Shown: positions 5,987-16,067 of the stretch, in pieces | How positions within the stretch are numbered: the stretch's first letter is position 1 | How the letters are laid out: the number at the start of each line of letters is the position of its first letter | Translations under genes and position numbers: made by a program | NCBI GenBank assembly: GCA_002707245.1 | Contig: PAMG01000014.1 | Span: 1 to 33,952 of the forward strand | DNA length: 33,952 nt | Direction: 5' to 3' | Origin: Flavobacteriales bacterium | GTDB taxonomy: Bacteria > Bacteroidota > Bacteroidia > Flavobacteriales > TMED113 | The notes under the pieces: model-generated | What the model was told of the DNA's origin: nothing | Seen by the model: the letters and a program-made list of their open reading frames with translations, nothing else | The model's database searches: none

Positions 5987-7423
5987 ATGATTGAAAAAAA
6001 ATATAAGTTAAAAAGAACTAAAGTTGTGGCTACTATTGGGCCCAGCTCACTTTCTAAAAAAAAGATTAGAAAAATGATATTAGCTGGACTTAATGTTTGT
6101 AGAATTAATTTTTCTCATTGTGGACATGAAGATGCGCTTAAAATTATATCTATAATACATGAGCTAAATAATGAACTAAATTCACATGTTGCTGTTCTAG
6201 GAGATTTACAAGGGCCAAAACTAAGAATTGGCCTAGTTCATCCCGATACTATTTTAGTAAAAGGTGATTCAATTATTGTTCAAAATGGAGAAGAATACTC
6301 TAATAAGAATAACTTATTTATCAATTACTATGGGATAGACAAGGATGTGAAAGTTGGAGAAAAAATATTATTAGATGATGGAAAAATTGTTCTTCGAATA
6401 AATAATATTATCAATCAACAAATTTGTTGTATAATAGTACAAGGTGGAATTTTAACTTCAAAAAAAGGAGTTAATTTGCCTAATACAAAAATATCTATCC
6501 CTACAATTACCAATAAAGATTATGAAGACCTGAGTTTTTGCATCAAAAACCATGTCGAATGGGTGGCATTATCATTTGTGCGAAGAGCTCAAGATATTAT
6601 AGACTTGAAAAAATTTATCGAACAAGAAAATGGTGACTGTAAAGTAATTGCAAAAATTGAAAAACCTGATGCAATAAAAAATTTAAATAGGATTATTCTA
6701 AATGCTGACGCATTAATGGTGGCCCGGGGTGATTTAGGGGTTGAAATTCCAACTCAAAAAGTGCCTGTTTTACAGAAAAAAATTATTAGAGCTTCTAGAA
6801 AAAAAGCGAAACCTGTCATTATTGCAACACAAGTAATGGAAAGCATGATGACAAACCTTGTTCCAACTAGAGCAGAAACAAATGATGCGGCAAGTGCTGT
6901 TTTTGATGGAGCAGATGCATTAATGTTATCAGGAGAAACCTCTATTGGGAAATACCCCGTTCGAGTGGTAAGAACAATGTCAAAAATCATCATTGATGTT
7001 GAAGCATCTGATGAAAGAAAACATTTTAATAAGTTTTTACCATTTAAATCAAATCGAAGATATATTTCTGATTCGATTTGCTACCAAGCTTCTGAAATTG
7101 CTAATCAAGTAGAAGCAAGGGCAATATTAACTTTTACTGCGTCTGGCTACAATGCTCAAAAAATATCTTCTAATAGGCCAAATGCATATATCTGTGTTTT
7201 TACTCACAATCGAAAACTACTCAATAGATTAAGTTTAATTTGGGGCTTAATCGGATTTTATTATAATAAATTTGAAAGCACTGACAATACAATCGAAGAA
7301 ACACAAAGCATCTTAAAATCCCAAAAAATTTTAAAAAATGGAGATTTTGTGATTAATATTGCAAGTATGCCTATTAAAGAAAAGGGGATGACTAATATGT
7401 TAAAATTGGAAAAAATAAAGTAA
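5987..7423 (+). CDS. pyk: Pyruvate kinase
   Basis: A 478-residue glycolytic enzyme making pyruvate and ATP from phosphoenolpyruvate and ADP. The N-terminal RTKVVATIGPSS and CRINFSHC (substrate Arg39, Asn41, Ser43), the signature IAKIEKPDAI (222-230, catalytic Lys223 and metal ligand Glu225) and MVARGDLGVEIP (Asp249) are all present, as is ATQVMESM. A B domain spans roughly 77-173 and a C-terminal regulatory domain follows from about 345. It ends directly against the stop of convergent pheS with no spacer. Confidence 0.97.
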   Translation: MIEKKYKLKRTKVVATIGPSSLSKKKIRKMILAGLNVCRINFSHCGHEDALKIISIIHELNNELNSHVAVLGDLQGPKLRIGLVHPDTILVKGDSIIVQNGEEYSNKNNLFINYYGIDKDVKVGEKILLDDGKIVLRINNIINQQICCIIVQGGILTSKKGVNLPNTKISIPTITNKDYEDLSFCIKNHVEWVALSFVRRAQDIIDLKKFIEQENGDCKVIAKIEKPDAIKNLNRIILNADALMVARGDLGVEIPTQKVPVLQKKIIRASRKKAKPVIIATQVMESMMTNLVPTRAETNDAASAVFDGADALMLSGETSIGKYPVRVVRTMSKIIIDVEASDERKHFNKFLPFKSNRRYISDSICYQASEIANQVEARAILTFTASGYNAQKISSNRPNAYICVFTHNRKLLNRLSLIWGLIGFYYNKFESTDNTIEETQSILKSQKILKNGDFVINIASMPIKEKGMTNMLKLEKIK

Positions 7424-8440
7424 TTAAAAAGCTTTTTGAAATTGCTTGAGAAATCGAATGTCATTTTCGAAAAATAATCTAAGATCATCTATTTGATATA
7501 ATAGCATTGCTATTCTTTCAATCCCTAAACCAAAGGCAAATCCTGAAAACTTCTCTGAATCTATATTAACATTTTTCAAAACATTTGGGTCAATCATGCC
7601 GCACCCCATAATTTCTAACCACCCTGTTCCTTTCGTTATTCTGTAATCCGATTCGGATTCTAACCCCCAATAAATATCTACTTCTGCACTTGGTTCAGTA
7701 AAGGGAAAAAATGATGGCCTAAAGCGAGTTTTTAAATCTTTTCCAAATAAACTTTTTAAAAAATAATTAATCATAGCTTTTAAATCCGAAAAACTGACAT
7801 TTTGATCAATATATAGTCCTTCTATTTGATGAAAAATACAATGTGCTCGAGCTGAAATATCTTCTTTTCGATATACTCTTCCCGGAGAAATAATTCGGAT
7901 TGGAGGCTTATGTATATCCATATGTCTTATTTGAACTGATGATGTGTGTGTCCTTAATAATTTATCTGGATTTAAATCAATAAAAAATGTGTCTTGCATA
8001 TCTCTAGCTGGATGATTTTGAGGCATATTTAATGCTGAAAAATTATGCCAATCGTCCTCTATTTCTCTTTCTTGAGCCACAGAAAACCCAACTTTTTTAA
8101 AAATATCTACAATGTTTTCTTTGACTTTAGATAAAGGGTGTGTGGCGCCTATTTTCTCATAATTAGATGGTAATGTTACATCAATTAATGCTTTATGTTT
8201 ACTAGACTTTTGATTATTTTTTACACCTTCTAGCTTAGAAAAGGCCAGTGTTTTTAATTGATTTAATAATTGACCTAATTCTTTTTTTTCTAATCCAGGA
8301 AGCTGCTTAAATTCAAAAAATACTTGATTTAAAATACCCTTTTTTCCTAAATACTGATTTTTAAAACTATTTGCTTCTTCTAGATTTGAAATAACAATAT
8401 TATTTACATCATTTATATATTTATTTATTTTCTCCTTCAT
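7424..8440 (-). CDS. pheS: Phenylalanyl-tRNA synthetase alpha subunit
   Basis: A 338-residue class II synthetase subunit; with PheT it forms the alpha2-beta2 enzyme that charges tRNA-Phe. An N-terminal coiled-coil (about residues 1-85) binds tRNA. Motif 2 is at 187-209 (GRVYRKEDISARAHCIFHQ) and motif 3 at 300-313 (GFAFGLGIERIAML). FTEPSAEVDI and GWLEIMGCGM are classic PheS segments. Length is typical. pheT is not adjacent, as is common in Bacteroidota. It is divergent from the small lipoprotein gene, with back-to-back -7 boxes between them. Confidence 0.97.
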   Translation of the reverse strand: MKEKINKYINDVNNIVISNLEEANSFKNQYLGKKGILNQVFFEFKQLPGLEKKELGQLLNQLKTLAFSKLEGVKNNQKSSKHKALIDVTLPSNYEKIGATHPLSKVKENIVDIFKKVGFSVAQEREIEDDWHNFSALNMPQNHPARDMQDTFFIDLNPDKLLRTHTSSVQIRHMDIHKPPIRIISPGRVYRKEDISARAHCIFHQIEGLYIDQNVSFSDLKAMINYFLKSLFGKDLKTRFRPSFFPFTEPSAEVDIYWGLESESDYRITKGTGWLEIMGCGMIDPNVLKNVNIDSEKFSGFAFGLGIERIAMLLYQIDDLRLFFENDIRFLKQFQKAF

Positions 8441-8446
8441 TTATAA

Positions 8447-8454
8447 TATATTTG
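8447..8454 (+). promoter_or_regulatory. Putative -7 box for the lipoprotein gene
   Basis: TATATTTG matches TAnnTTTG exactly, 54 bases before the preferred ATG at 8509. A good -33 TTTG is not seen, so the support is only one element. Confidence 0.35.
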
Positions 8455-8462
8455 CTATTATC

Positions 8463-8470
8463 CAAATTTA
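8463..8470 (-). promoter_or_regulatory. Putative -7 box for pheS
   Basis: On the minus strand this reads TAAATTTG, an exact TAnnTTTG match, 22 bases before the pheS start at 8440. It is back to back with the plus-strand box at 8447-8454. No clear -33 element was found. Confidence 0.35.
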
Positions 8471-8508
8471 CATTATAATAAATAATTGACGTAATGATTG
8501 TAGGCAAA

Positions 8509-8904
8509 ATGAATAAATTTCTATTAATCGTATCTCTTTGTTTTTTAACACAGTGCTATACGGAACCTTTTTTTGAATTAACTGTTAAAGTTGTTGATCA
8601 AGAAATCAATGCAGTGGCTAATGTAAATGTTAAAATATTAGTTCAAGATGTTGAGAACGGCGAACCTGTTGAGGGCTCGATAATAGCTTTAGAGGGCACC
8701 ACAAATAGCACAGGAGAAAGTTCTTTTAGTTTTGACAACAAAGCATTTGTGACAGTGCAGGTTTGTCTAGGGTCTTCGGGTGCAGAAAAATATTTGTGCA
8801 AAGATGGAGCAGTTTATTTAGAAGAAAATAAAAATAAAGAATTCACATTAATGCTAGAAGAAATGAGTGACACCCAAAATTGTGATTATTGTTTTGAGGA
8901 CTGA
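8509..8904 (+). CDS. Putative small lipoprotein with an Ig-like/carboxypeptidase-regulatory-like fold
   Basis: A 131-residue exported protein. I start it at the Met at 8509 (MNKFLLIVSLCFLTQC) rather than the in-frame ATG at 8494, because the basic residue plus hydrophobic core then gives a proper signal peptide. Cys16 would be lipidated, but LTQC is not a classic lipobox (Gln at -1), so simple secretion is possible. The mature part begins with FFELTVKVVD and has a GE-SSFSF turn near its middle, resembling the beta-sandwich repeats of carboxypeptidase-regulatory-like domains. Four cysteines in the mature part (two in CDYC) may form disulfides. Function unknown. Its end overlaps the convergent gene by 19 bases. 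Confidence 0.65.
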   Translation: MNKFLLIVSLCFLTQCYTEPFFELTVKVVDQEINAVANVNVKILVQDVENGEPVEGSIIALEGTTNSTGESSFSFDNKAFVTVQVCLGSSGAEKYLCKDGAVYLEENKNKEFTLMLEEMSDTQNCDYCFED

Positions 8905-9263
8905 AAATTAATTCCTGATTCACCAAAATAAATAATAGCAGCTTCCTTCATTAAAATAGTTTGTTCTCCTGCTTTAAGTTCTGGCAATTCACTATTTGTT
9001 TCCCAATGAGGCCAACCATCCTCATCCTTGCCCACAAAATCATAATAGCCATATCTACTTAATAATTTGCAAATTGCTATATGTAATAGATTCATTTTTT
9101 CATCCTTAGTAAATTCTCTATAGCCCTGCCCAAGCTCATTAACCCCTATTAAAAAAAGAATTGCTTGTAGGTCTAGTCGATCGCCATCACCAAATGCTTC
9201 ACTAACAAAATCAACAAGTTCTTCCCATTTTTTTTTCATGTCAATTGACTTATTTCTTTTCAT
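8886..9263 (-). CDS. Conserved protein of unknown function, co-transcribed with pgk
   Basis: A 125-residue soluble, acidic-to-neutral protein with no signal peptide or membrane segment. The first ATG gives a basic MKRNKSID start; an internal Met at residue 9 (MKKKWEELVDF) is also plausible. The helical central part contains LDLQAILFLIGVNELG, and the C-terminal part has the aromatic YGYYDFVGKDEDGWPHWE. It begins 3 bases after the pgk stop, so it is almost certainly translated from the pgk transcript. I recall similar proteins next to pgk in flavobacteria but cannot name the family. Confidence 0.75.
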   Translation of the reverse strand: MKRNKSIDMKKKWEELVDFVSEAFGDGDRLDLQAILFLIGVNELGQGYREFTKDEKMNLLHIAICKLLSRYGYYDFVGKDEDGWPHWETNSELPELKAGEQTILMKEAAIIYFGESGINFQSSKQ

Positions 9264-9266
9264 GAT

Positions 9267-10442
9267 TTATCTAATTATTGTTTTTAAGTCTAAAATACCT
9301 GGTAAATTTTGATTTCTAAAAAAATCTAACATCGCACCTCCACCTGTAGAAATATAACTAAATTGACTTTTTTTACTAAATTCAGATATGGCAGATACCG
9401 TATCCCCACCTCCAATCAAACTATATCCTGAGCTGGCTGTGAACTCTGCAATAGCGTTTGTAATCGCTTTGGTGCCACTTGAAAATTCTTGAGTTTCAAA
9501 TATACCCATTGGACCATTCCATAAAATTAACTTTGAATTAGTAATAAATTTTTGAAATAATTGGACCGAATTCAGACCAATATCTACACCCATATAACCA
9601 TCAGGGATAGACATAATATCACAAGACTTAATATTTGTTTTTAAAGAAATACTATCAGTAACAATACAGTCAATAGGCAACACTATTTTTGTTGCGCTTT
9701 TCTCAGATTGAATTAAAAACTTTTTAACCACTTCAAGTTCATCATTGTTACATAAAGACCCTCCTATTTGTCCACCCATATATTTAATAAAAGGGAAGGC
9801 CATGCCTCCACCAATAAGAATATTGTCCGCTTTATTTAAAAAAGTTTTTAACATGTGTATTTTTGAGCCGATTTTTGAACCCCCAACAATTACAGTCTGT
9901 GGTGCTAAAGAGCTTTTTTGTATTTTTTTTAGTTCGCTAACTTCTTTTTCTAATAAAAAACCCATATAACTTTTATTTGGAAAAAATTCTTGGATTTTTT
10001 GTATGGAAGCATGTTTTCTATGTGAAGTGCCAAAAGCATCATTTACATATACGTCTCCATATTTTGACAGCAACTCTGCAAAAACCCCATCATTTTGTGT
10101 TTCTTCAGAATAAAATCTTAAATTTTCTAATAATAGAATCTCTCCTGGTTTAATTAAATTTAAAACATCTAAATCTCGAATATCAGAAGAAAATAACACT
10201 TTCTGATTTAATAACTTGGAAAGATGCGCTACTAAAAATTTTAAAGAATAATTGTCATCAAATCCATTAGGCCTTCCAAAATGAGACATTAAAACAATTG
10301 ACATTCCTAAGTTTAAGAAATGTCTAATTGTAGGCAATGCTGAGTTGATTCTGCTTGCATCAGTAATAGTGCCATTATTAACTGGAACATTAAAATCTAC
10401 ACGAATTAAAACCCTTTGATTTTTTTCTAACATAATTGTCAT
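9267..10442 (-). CDS. pgk: Phosphoglycerate kinase
   Basis: A 391-residue glycolytic kinase making ATP from 1,3-bisphosphoglycerate. The substrate-binding signature RVDFNVP is at residues 14-20, with MSHFGRPNG at 52-60, the HRKHASI segment at 141-147, the hinge region VGGSKIGSKI near 186-195, LWNGPMGIFE at 308-317 and the nucleotide loop GGGDTVSA at 344-351. Slightly short at the N-terminus; Met1 and Met4 are both possible starts. It is divergent from holB across an 80-base AT-rich spacer in which I see no clear promoter pair. Confidence 0.97.
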   Translation of the reverse strand: MTIMLEKNQRVLIRVDFNVPVNNGTITDASRINSALPTIRHFLNLGMSIVLMSHFGRPNGFDDNYSLKFLVAHLSKLLNQKVLFSSDIRDLDVLNLIKPGEILLLENLRFYSEETQNDGVFAELLSKYGDVYVNDAFGTSHRKHASIQKIQEFFPNKSYMGFLLEKEVSELKKIQKSSLAPQTVIVGGSKIGSKIHMLKTFLNKADNILIGGGMAFPFIKYMGGQIGGSLCNNDELEVVKKFLIQSEKSATKIVLPIDCIVTDSISLKTNIKSCDIMSIPDGYMGVDIGLNSVQLFQKFITNSKLILWNGPMGIFETQEFSSGTKAITNAIAEFTASSGYSLIGGGDTVSAISEFSKKSQFSYISTGGGAMLDFFRNQNLPGILDLKTIIR

Positions 10443-10522
10443 TTATTAAAAATAATTTTAATAAGAATACAAGTCAAGCATAATTATATCTAGTTTAAAT
10501 CTATTTTGTAAATTTAAGCATA

Positions 10523-11650
10523 ATGTATTTTCAACATATTTTAGGAAATAATAGTATAAAAACTGTTCTTATTAAAGAGGTCAGCTCAAATAAAATACCT
10601 CATGCTCAATTATTTAATGGCGCTAAAGGGGCAGGACAATTGCCAATGGCTCTAGCTTTTGTTATGTACGTATTCTGTCGAGACAAAAAAAAAGATGATT
10701 CGTGTGGGAAGTGCGCTAATTGTATTAAAATGTTGAAATTAATACACCCTGACTTACATTTTTTCTTTCCCACAAAAGGTGCAAAATATTCTAGTAAAGA
10801 TTATTTTTTAGAGCTTCAAAAAATGGTAAAACAAAATCCTTATCTAGATAGAGATGATTGGTATAAAAATCAAAAAATCAGCTCTAATGGCGGTATTAAA
10901 GTCCGTGATGCTAAAATCATAAATAAAATCATAAATTTAAAAGCATATGAGGGTACTTATAAAGTGTTTATTATTTGGCTACCTGAAACAATGAACTTAA
11001 TTACTAGCAATAAATTATTAAAACATATTGAAGAGCCTTCACAAAATACATTATTTATATTTATTAGTGAAAACTCTGAGACACTGCTTCCAACAATAAT
11101 TTCCAGGCTACAAACAAAAACATTCAAACAAATTGAAACTGTAGAAATACTAACTACTTTAAAGCAAAAATATCCTGAATTAGAGAGCGGGTTTGTTGAA
11201 AAAATTATAAATGAAAACCAAAATAATTATAATAATATTTTAAAGAAAATTGATGGTCAAATTAATGAAGAAAAAATACACAACGACTTTATTAATTGGA
11301 TACGGCTTTGTTTTCTTGCAAAAAACAAAAAATCTATTCCGGATTTAATTCTGTGGTGTGAGAATGTGAGTAAAACCGACAAAAACCTACAACTAGAGTT
11401 TCTTAAAGTTTCGACGACAATAATTCGACATGCTTTTTTGCTAAATTATTCCCCATCAATTAATTTATATCCAAAAATTCAACATCCTAATTTTAATATG
11501 AAAAATTTTGCGAATTATTTAACCAAAAATAATATCTACAAAATTTGCACACTTTTAGATAATTCCTATGATTATCTAAGTCGACATGCTAATTCCAAAA
11601 TATTATTTTTAGATTTATCTTTTGCATTAGGCAAACTATTAAACAAATAA
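10523..11650 (+). CDS. holB: DNA polymerase III subunit delta'
   Basis: A 375-residue clamp-loader AAA+ subunit. It starts HILGNNSIKTVLIKEV and IPHAQLFNG, the usual opening of this family. The P-loop is GAKGAGQ with Gln in place of the catalytic Lys, as expected for an ATPase-inactive delta' subunit. Zinc-finger cysteines are at 52, 61, 64 and 67 (CGKCANC). LLKHIEEPSQNTLFIFIS and TIISRLQTK are the sensor region. It is the first of seven nearly touching rightward genes; ricT starts 1 base after its stop. Confidence 0.9.
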   Translation: MYFQHILGNNSIKTVLIKEVSSNKIPHAQLFNGAKGAGQLPMALAFVMYVFCRDKKKDDSCGKCANCIKMLKLIHPDLHFFFPTKGAKYSSKDYFLELQKMVKQNPYLDRDDWYKNQKISSNGGIKVRDAKIINKIINLKAYEGTYKVFIIWLPETMNLITSNKLLKHIEEPSQNTLFIFISENSETLLPTIISRLQTKTFKQIETVEILTTLKQKYPELESGFVEKIINENQNNYNNILKKIDGQINEEKIHNDFINWIRLCFLAKNKKSIPDLILWCENVSKTDKNLQLEFLKVSTTIIRHAFLLNYSPSINLYPKIQHPNFNMKNFANYLTKNNIYKICTLLDNSYDYLSRHANSKILFLDLSFALGKLLNK

Positions 11651-11651
11651 T

Positions 11652-12665
11652 ATGGGATGTACTAGTTGTAATTCTTCTAAGTCTTCAAAAAGCGGATGTA
11701 AAAACAGTAATACTTGTACTAGGTGTAATAAATTTTCTGTTTTTGATTGGTTAAATAATTTAACAACAAGTAGCGTAGCAAATAAATGCTCGATTATAGA
11801 ATTATCTTTTAAAAATGGACGAAAGGAATATTATAATAATCTTAAAAACCTAAGCTTTAAAATTGGAGATCCTATTGTTGTCCAATGTGATATTGGGCAT
11901 GACATTGGCTTAGTTTCTCTAACAGGAGAATTAGTCCGTTTACAATTAAGGCGTAAACAAATAAAAAAAGATGACATTCGTTCTGTTTTGCGAATTCCAA
12001 CACAAATAGATTTAGACACATGGCACCAAGCTATTTCCTTAGAGAAATCAACTATGTTATATACACGAAAAATTGTGAAAGATTTAAAATTGAAAATGAA
12101 AATAACAGACGTTGAATTTCAAGCTGATGGTAAACGTGCAATATTTTACTATTTGGCTGATAACCGAGTTGATTTTAGAGAATTAATTAAACTTTTGGCA
12201 ACTAAGTTTAAGATTAAAATTCTCATGAAACAAATAGGAGCAAGACAAGAAGCTGGTATAATTGGTGGTATTGGTTCTTGTGGGAGAGAATTATGTTGTG
12301 GATCATGGCTACATGATATAAGAAGTGTTAATATTTCAGCTGCTCGCTACCAAAAACTCTCACTAAATCCACAAAAAATCACTGGACAATGTGGAAAATT
12401 AAAATGTTGTCTGAACTTTGAATTAGATAATTATATGGATTCATTAAAAGAGTTTCCGAAAAATAAAACTTCTATAAAAACAAAAAGAGGTGTTGCAGTA
12501 GTTCAAAAAATTGATATTTTTAAAAAAGTAATATGGTATAGTTATGCTAAAGGGGGTGATTGGATTGAAGTTGATTTAGATGTTGTGAAAAAAATGCTGT
12601 CTCTCAACAAATCAGGTAAATCTAACTTTTTAATTGAAGATTTTATCTCAAAAAATAATACTTAA
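11652..12665 (+). CDS. ricT: PSP1-domain protein, RicT/YaaT family
   Basis: A 337-residue protein with the PSP1 C-terminal domain. Its hallmark cysteines are GSCGRELCC (Cys210, 215, 216) and GQCGKLKCC (Cys247, 252, 253), which in Bacillus RicT take part in Fe-S cluster binding within the RicAFT complex that aids RNA processing. The N-terminus adds a separate Cys-rich stretch (Cys3, 6, 16, 22, 25). RicA and RicF are not adjacent, so the partner set in this organism is open. It lies between holB and gldH, an arrangement I associate with flavobacteria. Confidence 0.88.
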   Translation: MGCTSCNSSKSSKSGCKNSNTCTRCNKFSVFDWLNNLTTSSVANKCSIIELSFKNGRKEYYNNLKNLSFKIGDPIVVQCDIGHDIGLVSLTGELVRLQLRRKQIKKDDIRSVLRIPTQIDLDTWHQAISLEKSTMLYTRKIVKDLKLKMKITDVEFQADGKRAIFYYLADNRVDFRELIKLLATKFKIKILMKQIGARQEAGIIGGIGSCGRELCCGSWLHDIRSVNISAARYQKLSLNPQKITGQCGKLKCCLNFELDNYMDSLKEFPKNKTSIKTKRGVAVVQKIDIFKKVIWYSYAKGGDWIEVDLDVVKKMLSLNKSGKSNFLIEDFISKNNT

Positions 12666-12675
12666 AATTTTATTT

Positions 12676-13131
12676 ATGGAAAAATTTATGTTATTGGTAT
12701 TTTTTTGTTGTACTATAATGATTTTTAGTTGTAATACTTCACAAAGCTTTACTCATTCTTTCGTGGATAATAACTGGCACTTTGAAGATTCCGTGGTTTT
12801 TACTTGTAATATTGAACACATAAAAAATTATAATCTTGAATTATTTTTTCGAAACAATTTAGATTATCCATATAGAAACCTTTATTTATTGGTTGAAATT
12901 CATCATAATCAAAATATCATAAAAACTGACACATTACAATATCCAATTACAGATAGATATGGTAAATGGCTGGGGCGAGGACTTGGTAAAACAAGGGATA
13001 ATTATTTTTTAGAAAAATTAACAATGTTTGAAAAAACTGGAAAATATAAATTTATATTCACACACGGTATGAGGCAAAATCCATTAACTGGAAGTAATAC
13101 TATAGGCATGAAAATCATATTAAATGACTGA
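12676..13131 (+). CDS. gldH: Gliding motility lipoprotein GldH
   Basis: A 151-residue lipoprotein. I start it at the ATG at 12676 because MEKFMLLVFFCCTIMIFSC gives a proper lipoprotein signal peptide with Cys19 lipidated; an in-frame ATG at 12634 lies inside ricT. The mature part fits GldH: FVDNNWHFEDSVVFT near the start, LRNLYLLVEI-like strands, and the tail region GKYKFIFTHGMRQNPLTG. GldH is needed for gliding and chitin use in Flavobacterium johnsoniae and is anchored in the cell envelope. The neighbours ricT (upstream) and a PBP1A gene (overlapping by 8 bases) match the usual flavobacterial context. Confidence 0.85.
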   Translation: MEKFMLLVFFCCTIMIFSCNTSQSFTHSFVDNNWHFEDSVVFTCNIEHIKNYNLELFFRNNLDYPYRNLYLLVEIHHNQNIIKTDTLQYPITDRYGKWLGRGLGKTRDNYFLEKLTMFEKTGKYKFIFTHGMRQNPLTGSNTIGMKIILND

Positions 13132-15370
13132 AAAAAATAAAAAATACTATTGGATAAAAATCTTTGTTAGATATGGAATCCCCTCTGTATTTTTTCTACC
13201 ATTTATTACTATTAGCTTGTGTTTATTTTTAGCCTCGAAAGGAGCATGGGGTCCTTTGCCAGATTTTAAAGAACTTGAAAATCCTGAAACAAATTTAGCA
13301 ACTGAAATTCTATCAACAGACAATAAGGTGTTAGGAAAATATTTTTATGAAAACCGCACACACGTCGAATATGATGATCTATCTCCTGATTTAATTAATG
13401 CGCTAATTGCTACAGAAGATGAACGATTTTTTAATCATTCCGGAATTGATTTTATTGCTCTTTTTAGAGTGGCAAAAGGTATTTTAACCGGCAACAGTAA
13501 CTTGGGAGGAGGCAGCACAATAACACAACAATTAGCAAAAATGTTTTTTTCTAAACGCCCCTCTTCCAAAATAGAACGAGTTCAACAAAAGTTTAAAGAA
13601 TGGATAATTGCTTTAAGAATTGAAAGGAAATACTCGAAACAAGAAATTATTGCTATGTACTTAAATCGCTTTGATTTTTTAAATCTAGCAGTTGGAATAA
13701 AATCAGCAGCAAAAATATATTTCAATACATCACCGGACCAATTAACAATTGAACAATCTGCTACTTTAATTGGCATGGCAAAAAATCCATCATTATATAA
13801 CCCCCTAAGAAGAGCTGAAAAAACTAAGATCCGAAGAAATATTGTTTTAAATCAAATGGTTAAAAATAAATACTTGTCTGAATCTGTAAAAGATTCTTTA
13901 TCTGTGGTTCCAATAATACTAAATTATAATAAAGTTGATCATAATGAAGGTTCTGCTACTTATTTTAGAGAACATTTGAGGGGTTTTATGTCTGAATGGG
14001 TTAAAAAAAGAGAAAAAGAAACGGGAGAAATATATAATATATATAAGGATGGTTTAAAAATTTATACAACTATTGATTCTCGAATGCAAAAATATGCCGA
14101 AGAGTCCGTCAAAGCACATATTAAAAGTTTACAAAAAAAATTTTATTACCATTGGGAAGATTTTGAAACTGCCCCCTATGATACAAGTTGGCGTCAAGGA
14201 CAAATTGATACGTTAATTCTTATCCCGGCTATAAAACGATCTGAACGATATCGGAAATTGAAAAATAAAAAAATCACTGAAGAAAATATTTTAAATATAT
14301 TTAATACGCCCACACCAATGTCTGTGTTTTCTTGGAATGGAAGAATCGATACAGTTATAACACCTCTTGACTCAATTAAATATTATAATTATTTTTTACA
14401 CTCCGGATTAATCTCTATTGAGCCTAGCAGTGGACACATAAAAGCATGGGTGGGGGGCATTAATCATCAACAATTTAAATATGACCATGTAAAAGATGGA
14501 AAAAGACAGGTTGGTTCTACATTTAAACCATTCTTATATGCAACCGCCATTGATCAATTTAAATATTCTCCTTGTCTACAAATTCCTAATGTTCAAGTAA
14601 TATTTGAAAAAGAAAAATGGAGATTAGATCAAGATTACATACCTCAAAATGCTAATAAAAAGTATGGCGGAGAATTAACTCTTACAGAGGGGCTTGCTCA
14701 ATCAAAAAACACAATATCTGCATACTTAATGAAACAAGTTGGGCCAAGAAAAGTTATTAATTTAGCGCGCAAAATGGGGATTTCTAGTTATTTGCCCGCA
14801 GTTCCATCACTATGCTTAGGAACTGCCGAAATTTCATTATTTGAAATGACGGGAGCATATAGTACATTTGCTAATGCGGGCATCTATTTGGAGCCAATTT
14901 TTGTATCTCGAATAGAAGATCGAAATGGGGTGGTTTTAGAACAATTTGCGAGTACACCAAAAGAAGTTTTAAATGAAGAAAAAAATTATATTATGATAAA
15001 ATTACTGCAAGGTGTCGTAATAAGTGGATCCGGACAACGTTTACGCTGGAAATATAACCTAAGAAATCCAATAGCTGGTAAAACAGGAACTACTCAAAAT
15101 CATTCTGATGGTTGGTTTATCGGTTTTGTTCCTAATTTGGTGACAGGTGTTTGGACTGGAGCAGATAATAGGTCTGTTCGTTTTCGAGACATTCATTTAG
15201 GCCAAGGTGCCGAAATGGCGCTACCAATATGGGCAAATTATATGATTAAAGTATATGAAGATCCCAATATTACAATCTCTAACGATGAATTTAAATTTCC
15301 GGAAAATGGAATATCTGTCCCAATTAACTGTAATGAAATAAAAGAACTTGAAACCGAAGAAGAATTTTAA
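13124..15370 (+). CDS. mrcA: Penicillin-binding protein 1A (bifunctional transglycosylase/transpeptidase)
   Basis: A 748-residue class A PBP that polymerises and cross-links peptidoglycan. One membrane segment at about residues 18-38 anchors it. The GT51 domain has [10 protein letters not shown] (catalytic Glu98), [11 protein letters not shown] and [14 protein letters not shown]. The transpeptidase domain has SxxK at Ser465 (GSTFKPF), SxN at 527-529 (SKN) and KTG at 653-655 (GKTGTT), all intact. An intervening segment of about 100 residues (330-425) separates the domains. It overlaps gldH by 8 bases and is followed 2 bases later by scoA. Confidence 0.96.
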   Translation: MTEKNKKYYWIKIFVRYGIPSVFFLPFITISLCLFLASKGAWGPLPDFKELENPETNLATEILSTDNKVLGKYFYENRTHVEYDDLSPDLINALIATEDERFFNHSGIDFIALFRVAKGILTGNSNLGGGSTITQQLAKMFFSKRPSSKIERVQQKFKEWIIALRIERKYSKQEIIAMYLNRFDFLNLAVGIKSAAKIYFNTSPDQLTIEQSATLIGMAKNPSLYNPLRRAEKTKIRRNIVLNQMVKNKYLSESVKDSLSVVPIILNYNKVDHNEGSATYFREHLRGFMSEWVKKREKETGEIYNIYKDGLKIYTTIDSRMQKYAEESVKAHIKSLQKKFYYHWEDFETAPYDTSWRQGQIDTLILIPAIKRSERYRKLKNKKITEENILNIFNTPTPMSVFSWNGRIDTVITPLDSIKYYNYFLHSGLISIEPSSGHIKAWVGGINHQQFKYDHVKDGKRQVGSTFKPFLYATAIDQFKYSPCLQIPNVQVIFEKEKWRLDQDYIPQNANKKYGGELTLTEGLAQSKNTISAYLMKQVGPRKVINLARKMGISSYLPAVPSLCLGTAEISLFEMTGAYSTFANAGIYLEPIFVSRIEDRNGVVLEQFASTPKEVLNEEKNYIMIKLLQGVVISGSGQRLRWKYNLRNPIAGKTGTTQNHSDGWFIGFVPNLVTGVWTGADNRSVRFRDIHLGQGAEMALPIWANYMIKVYEDPNITISNDEFKFPENGISVPINCNEIKELETEEEF

Positions 15371-15372
15371 TT

Positions 15373-16062
15373 ATGAATAAAGTATACGAAAATGCCGAAA
15401 AAGCAATATTTGATTTAATGGATAATGCAACAATTATGTTGGGTGGCTTTGGGTTATGTGGAATACCCGAAAATTTGATTTCTGCACTAGTAAAAAAAGG
15501 AAATACAGGATTGACCTGTATTTCAAATAATGCAGGTGTTGATAATTTCGGTATTGGGCTCTTGCTACAAACCAAACAAGTAAAAAAAATGATTTCATCA
15601 TATGTCGGAGAAAATGCCGAGTTTGAAAGACAATTGTTAAACAATGAATTAGAAGTTGAATTAATTCCACAAGGAACCCTTGCTGAAAGGTGTCGTGCTA
15701 CTGGGGCTGGTATTCCTGCTTTTTATACCCCTAGTGGTGTAGGCACTGAAGTTGCTGAAGGGAAAGAAACAAGAGTATTTAATGGAAAAAAATATTTGTT
15801 AGAAAAAGCTTTTGAATCAGATTTTGCGTTTATAAAAGCATGGAAAGGTGACAGAATGGGTAATTTAATTTATAAAGGTACCGCTAGAAACTTTAACCCA
15901 ATGATGGCCGCGGCAGGTAAAATAACAATAGTAGAGGTAGAGCATTTAGTTCCTAATGGAGAACTTAACCCAAATAAAATACATACACCAAGCATCTATG
16001 TTAATCGTATTTTTGAGGGAAAAAATTATGAAAAACGAATCGAAAAAATAACTACACAATAA
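15373..16062 (+). CDS. scoA: Succinyl-CoA:3-ketoacid CoA-transferase subunit A
   Basis: A 229-residue class I CoA-transferase alpha subunit. With ScoB it moves CoA from succinyl-CoA to acetoacetate, feeding ketone bodies and branched-chain or ketogenic amino acid carbon into acetyl-CoA. [13 protein letters not shown] near residues 24-36 and the oxyanion segment [15 protein letters not shown] (110-124) are characteristic, as is [20 protein letters not shown]. Length is typical. scoB starts 5 bases after its stop, so the two subunits are coupled. Confidence 0.94.
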   Translation: MNKVYENAEKAIFDLMDNATIMLGGFGLCGIPENLISALVKKGNTGLTCISNNAGVDNFGIGLLLQTKQVKKMISSYVGENAEFERQLLNNELEVELIPQGTLAERCRATGAGIPAFYTPSGVGTEVAEGKETRVFNGKKYLLEKAFESDFAFIKAWKGDRMGNLIYKGTARNFNPMMAAAGKITIVEVEHLVPNGELNPNKIHTPSIYVNRIFEGKNYEKRIEKITTQ

Positions 16063-16067
16063 TTATT

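Noticed and set aside
12634-12675. Upstream in-frame start for gldH
   Set aside because: It lies in ricT and would put 14 residues before a complete lipoprotein signal peptide.
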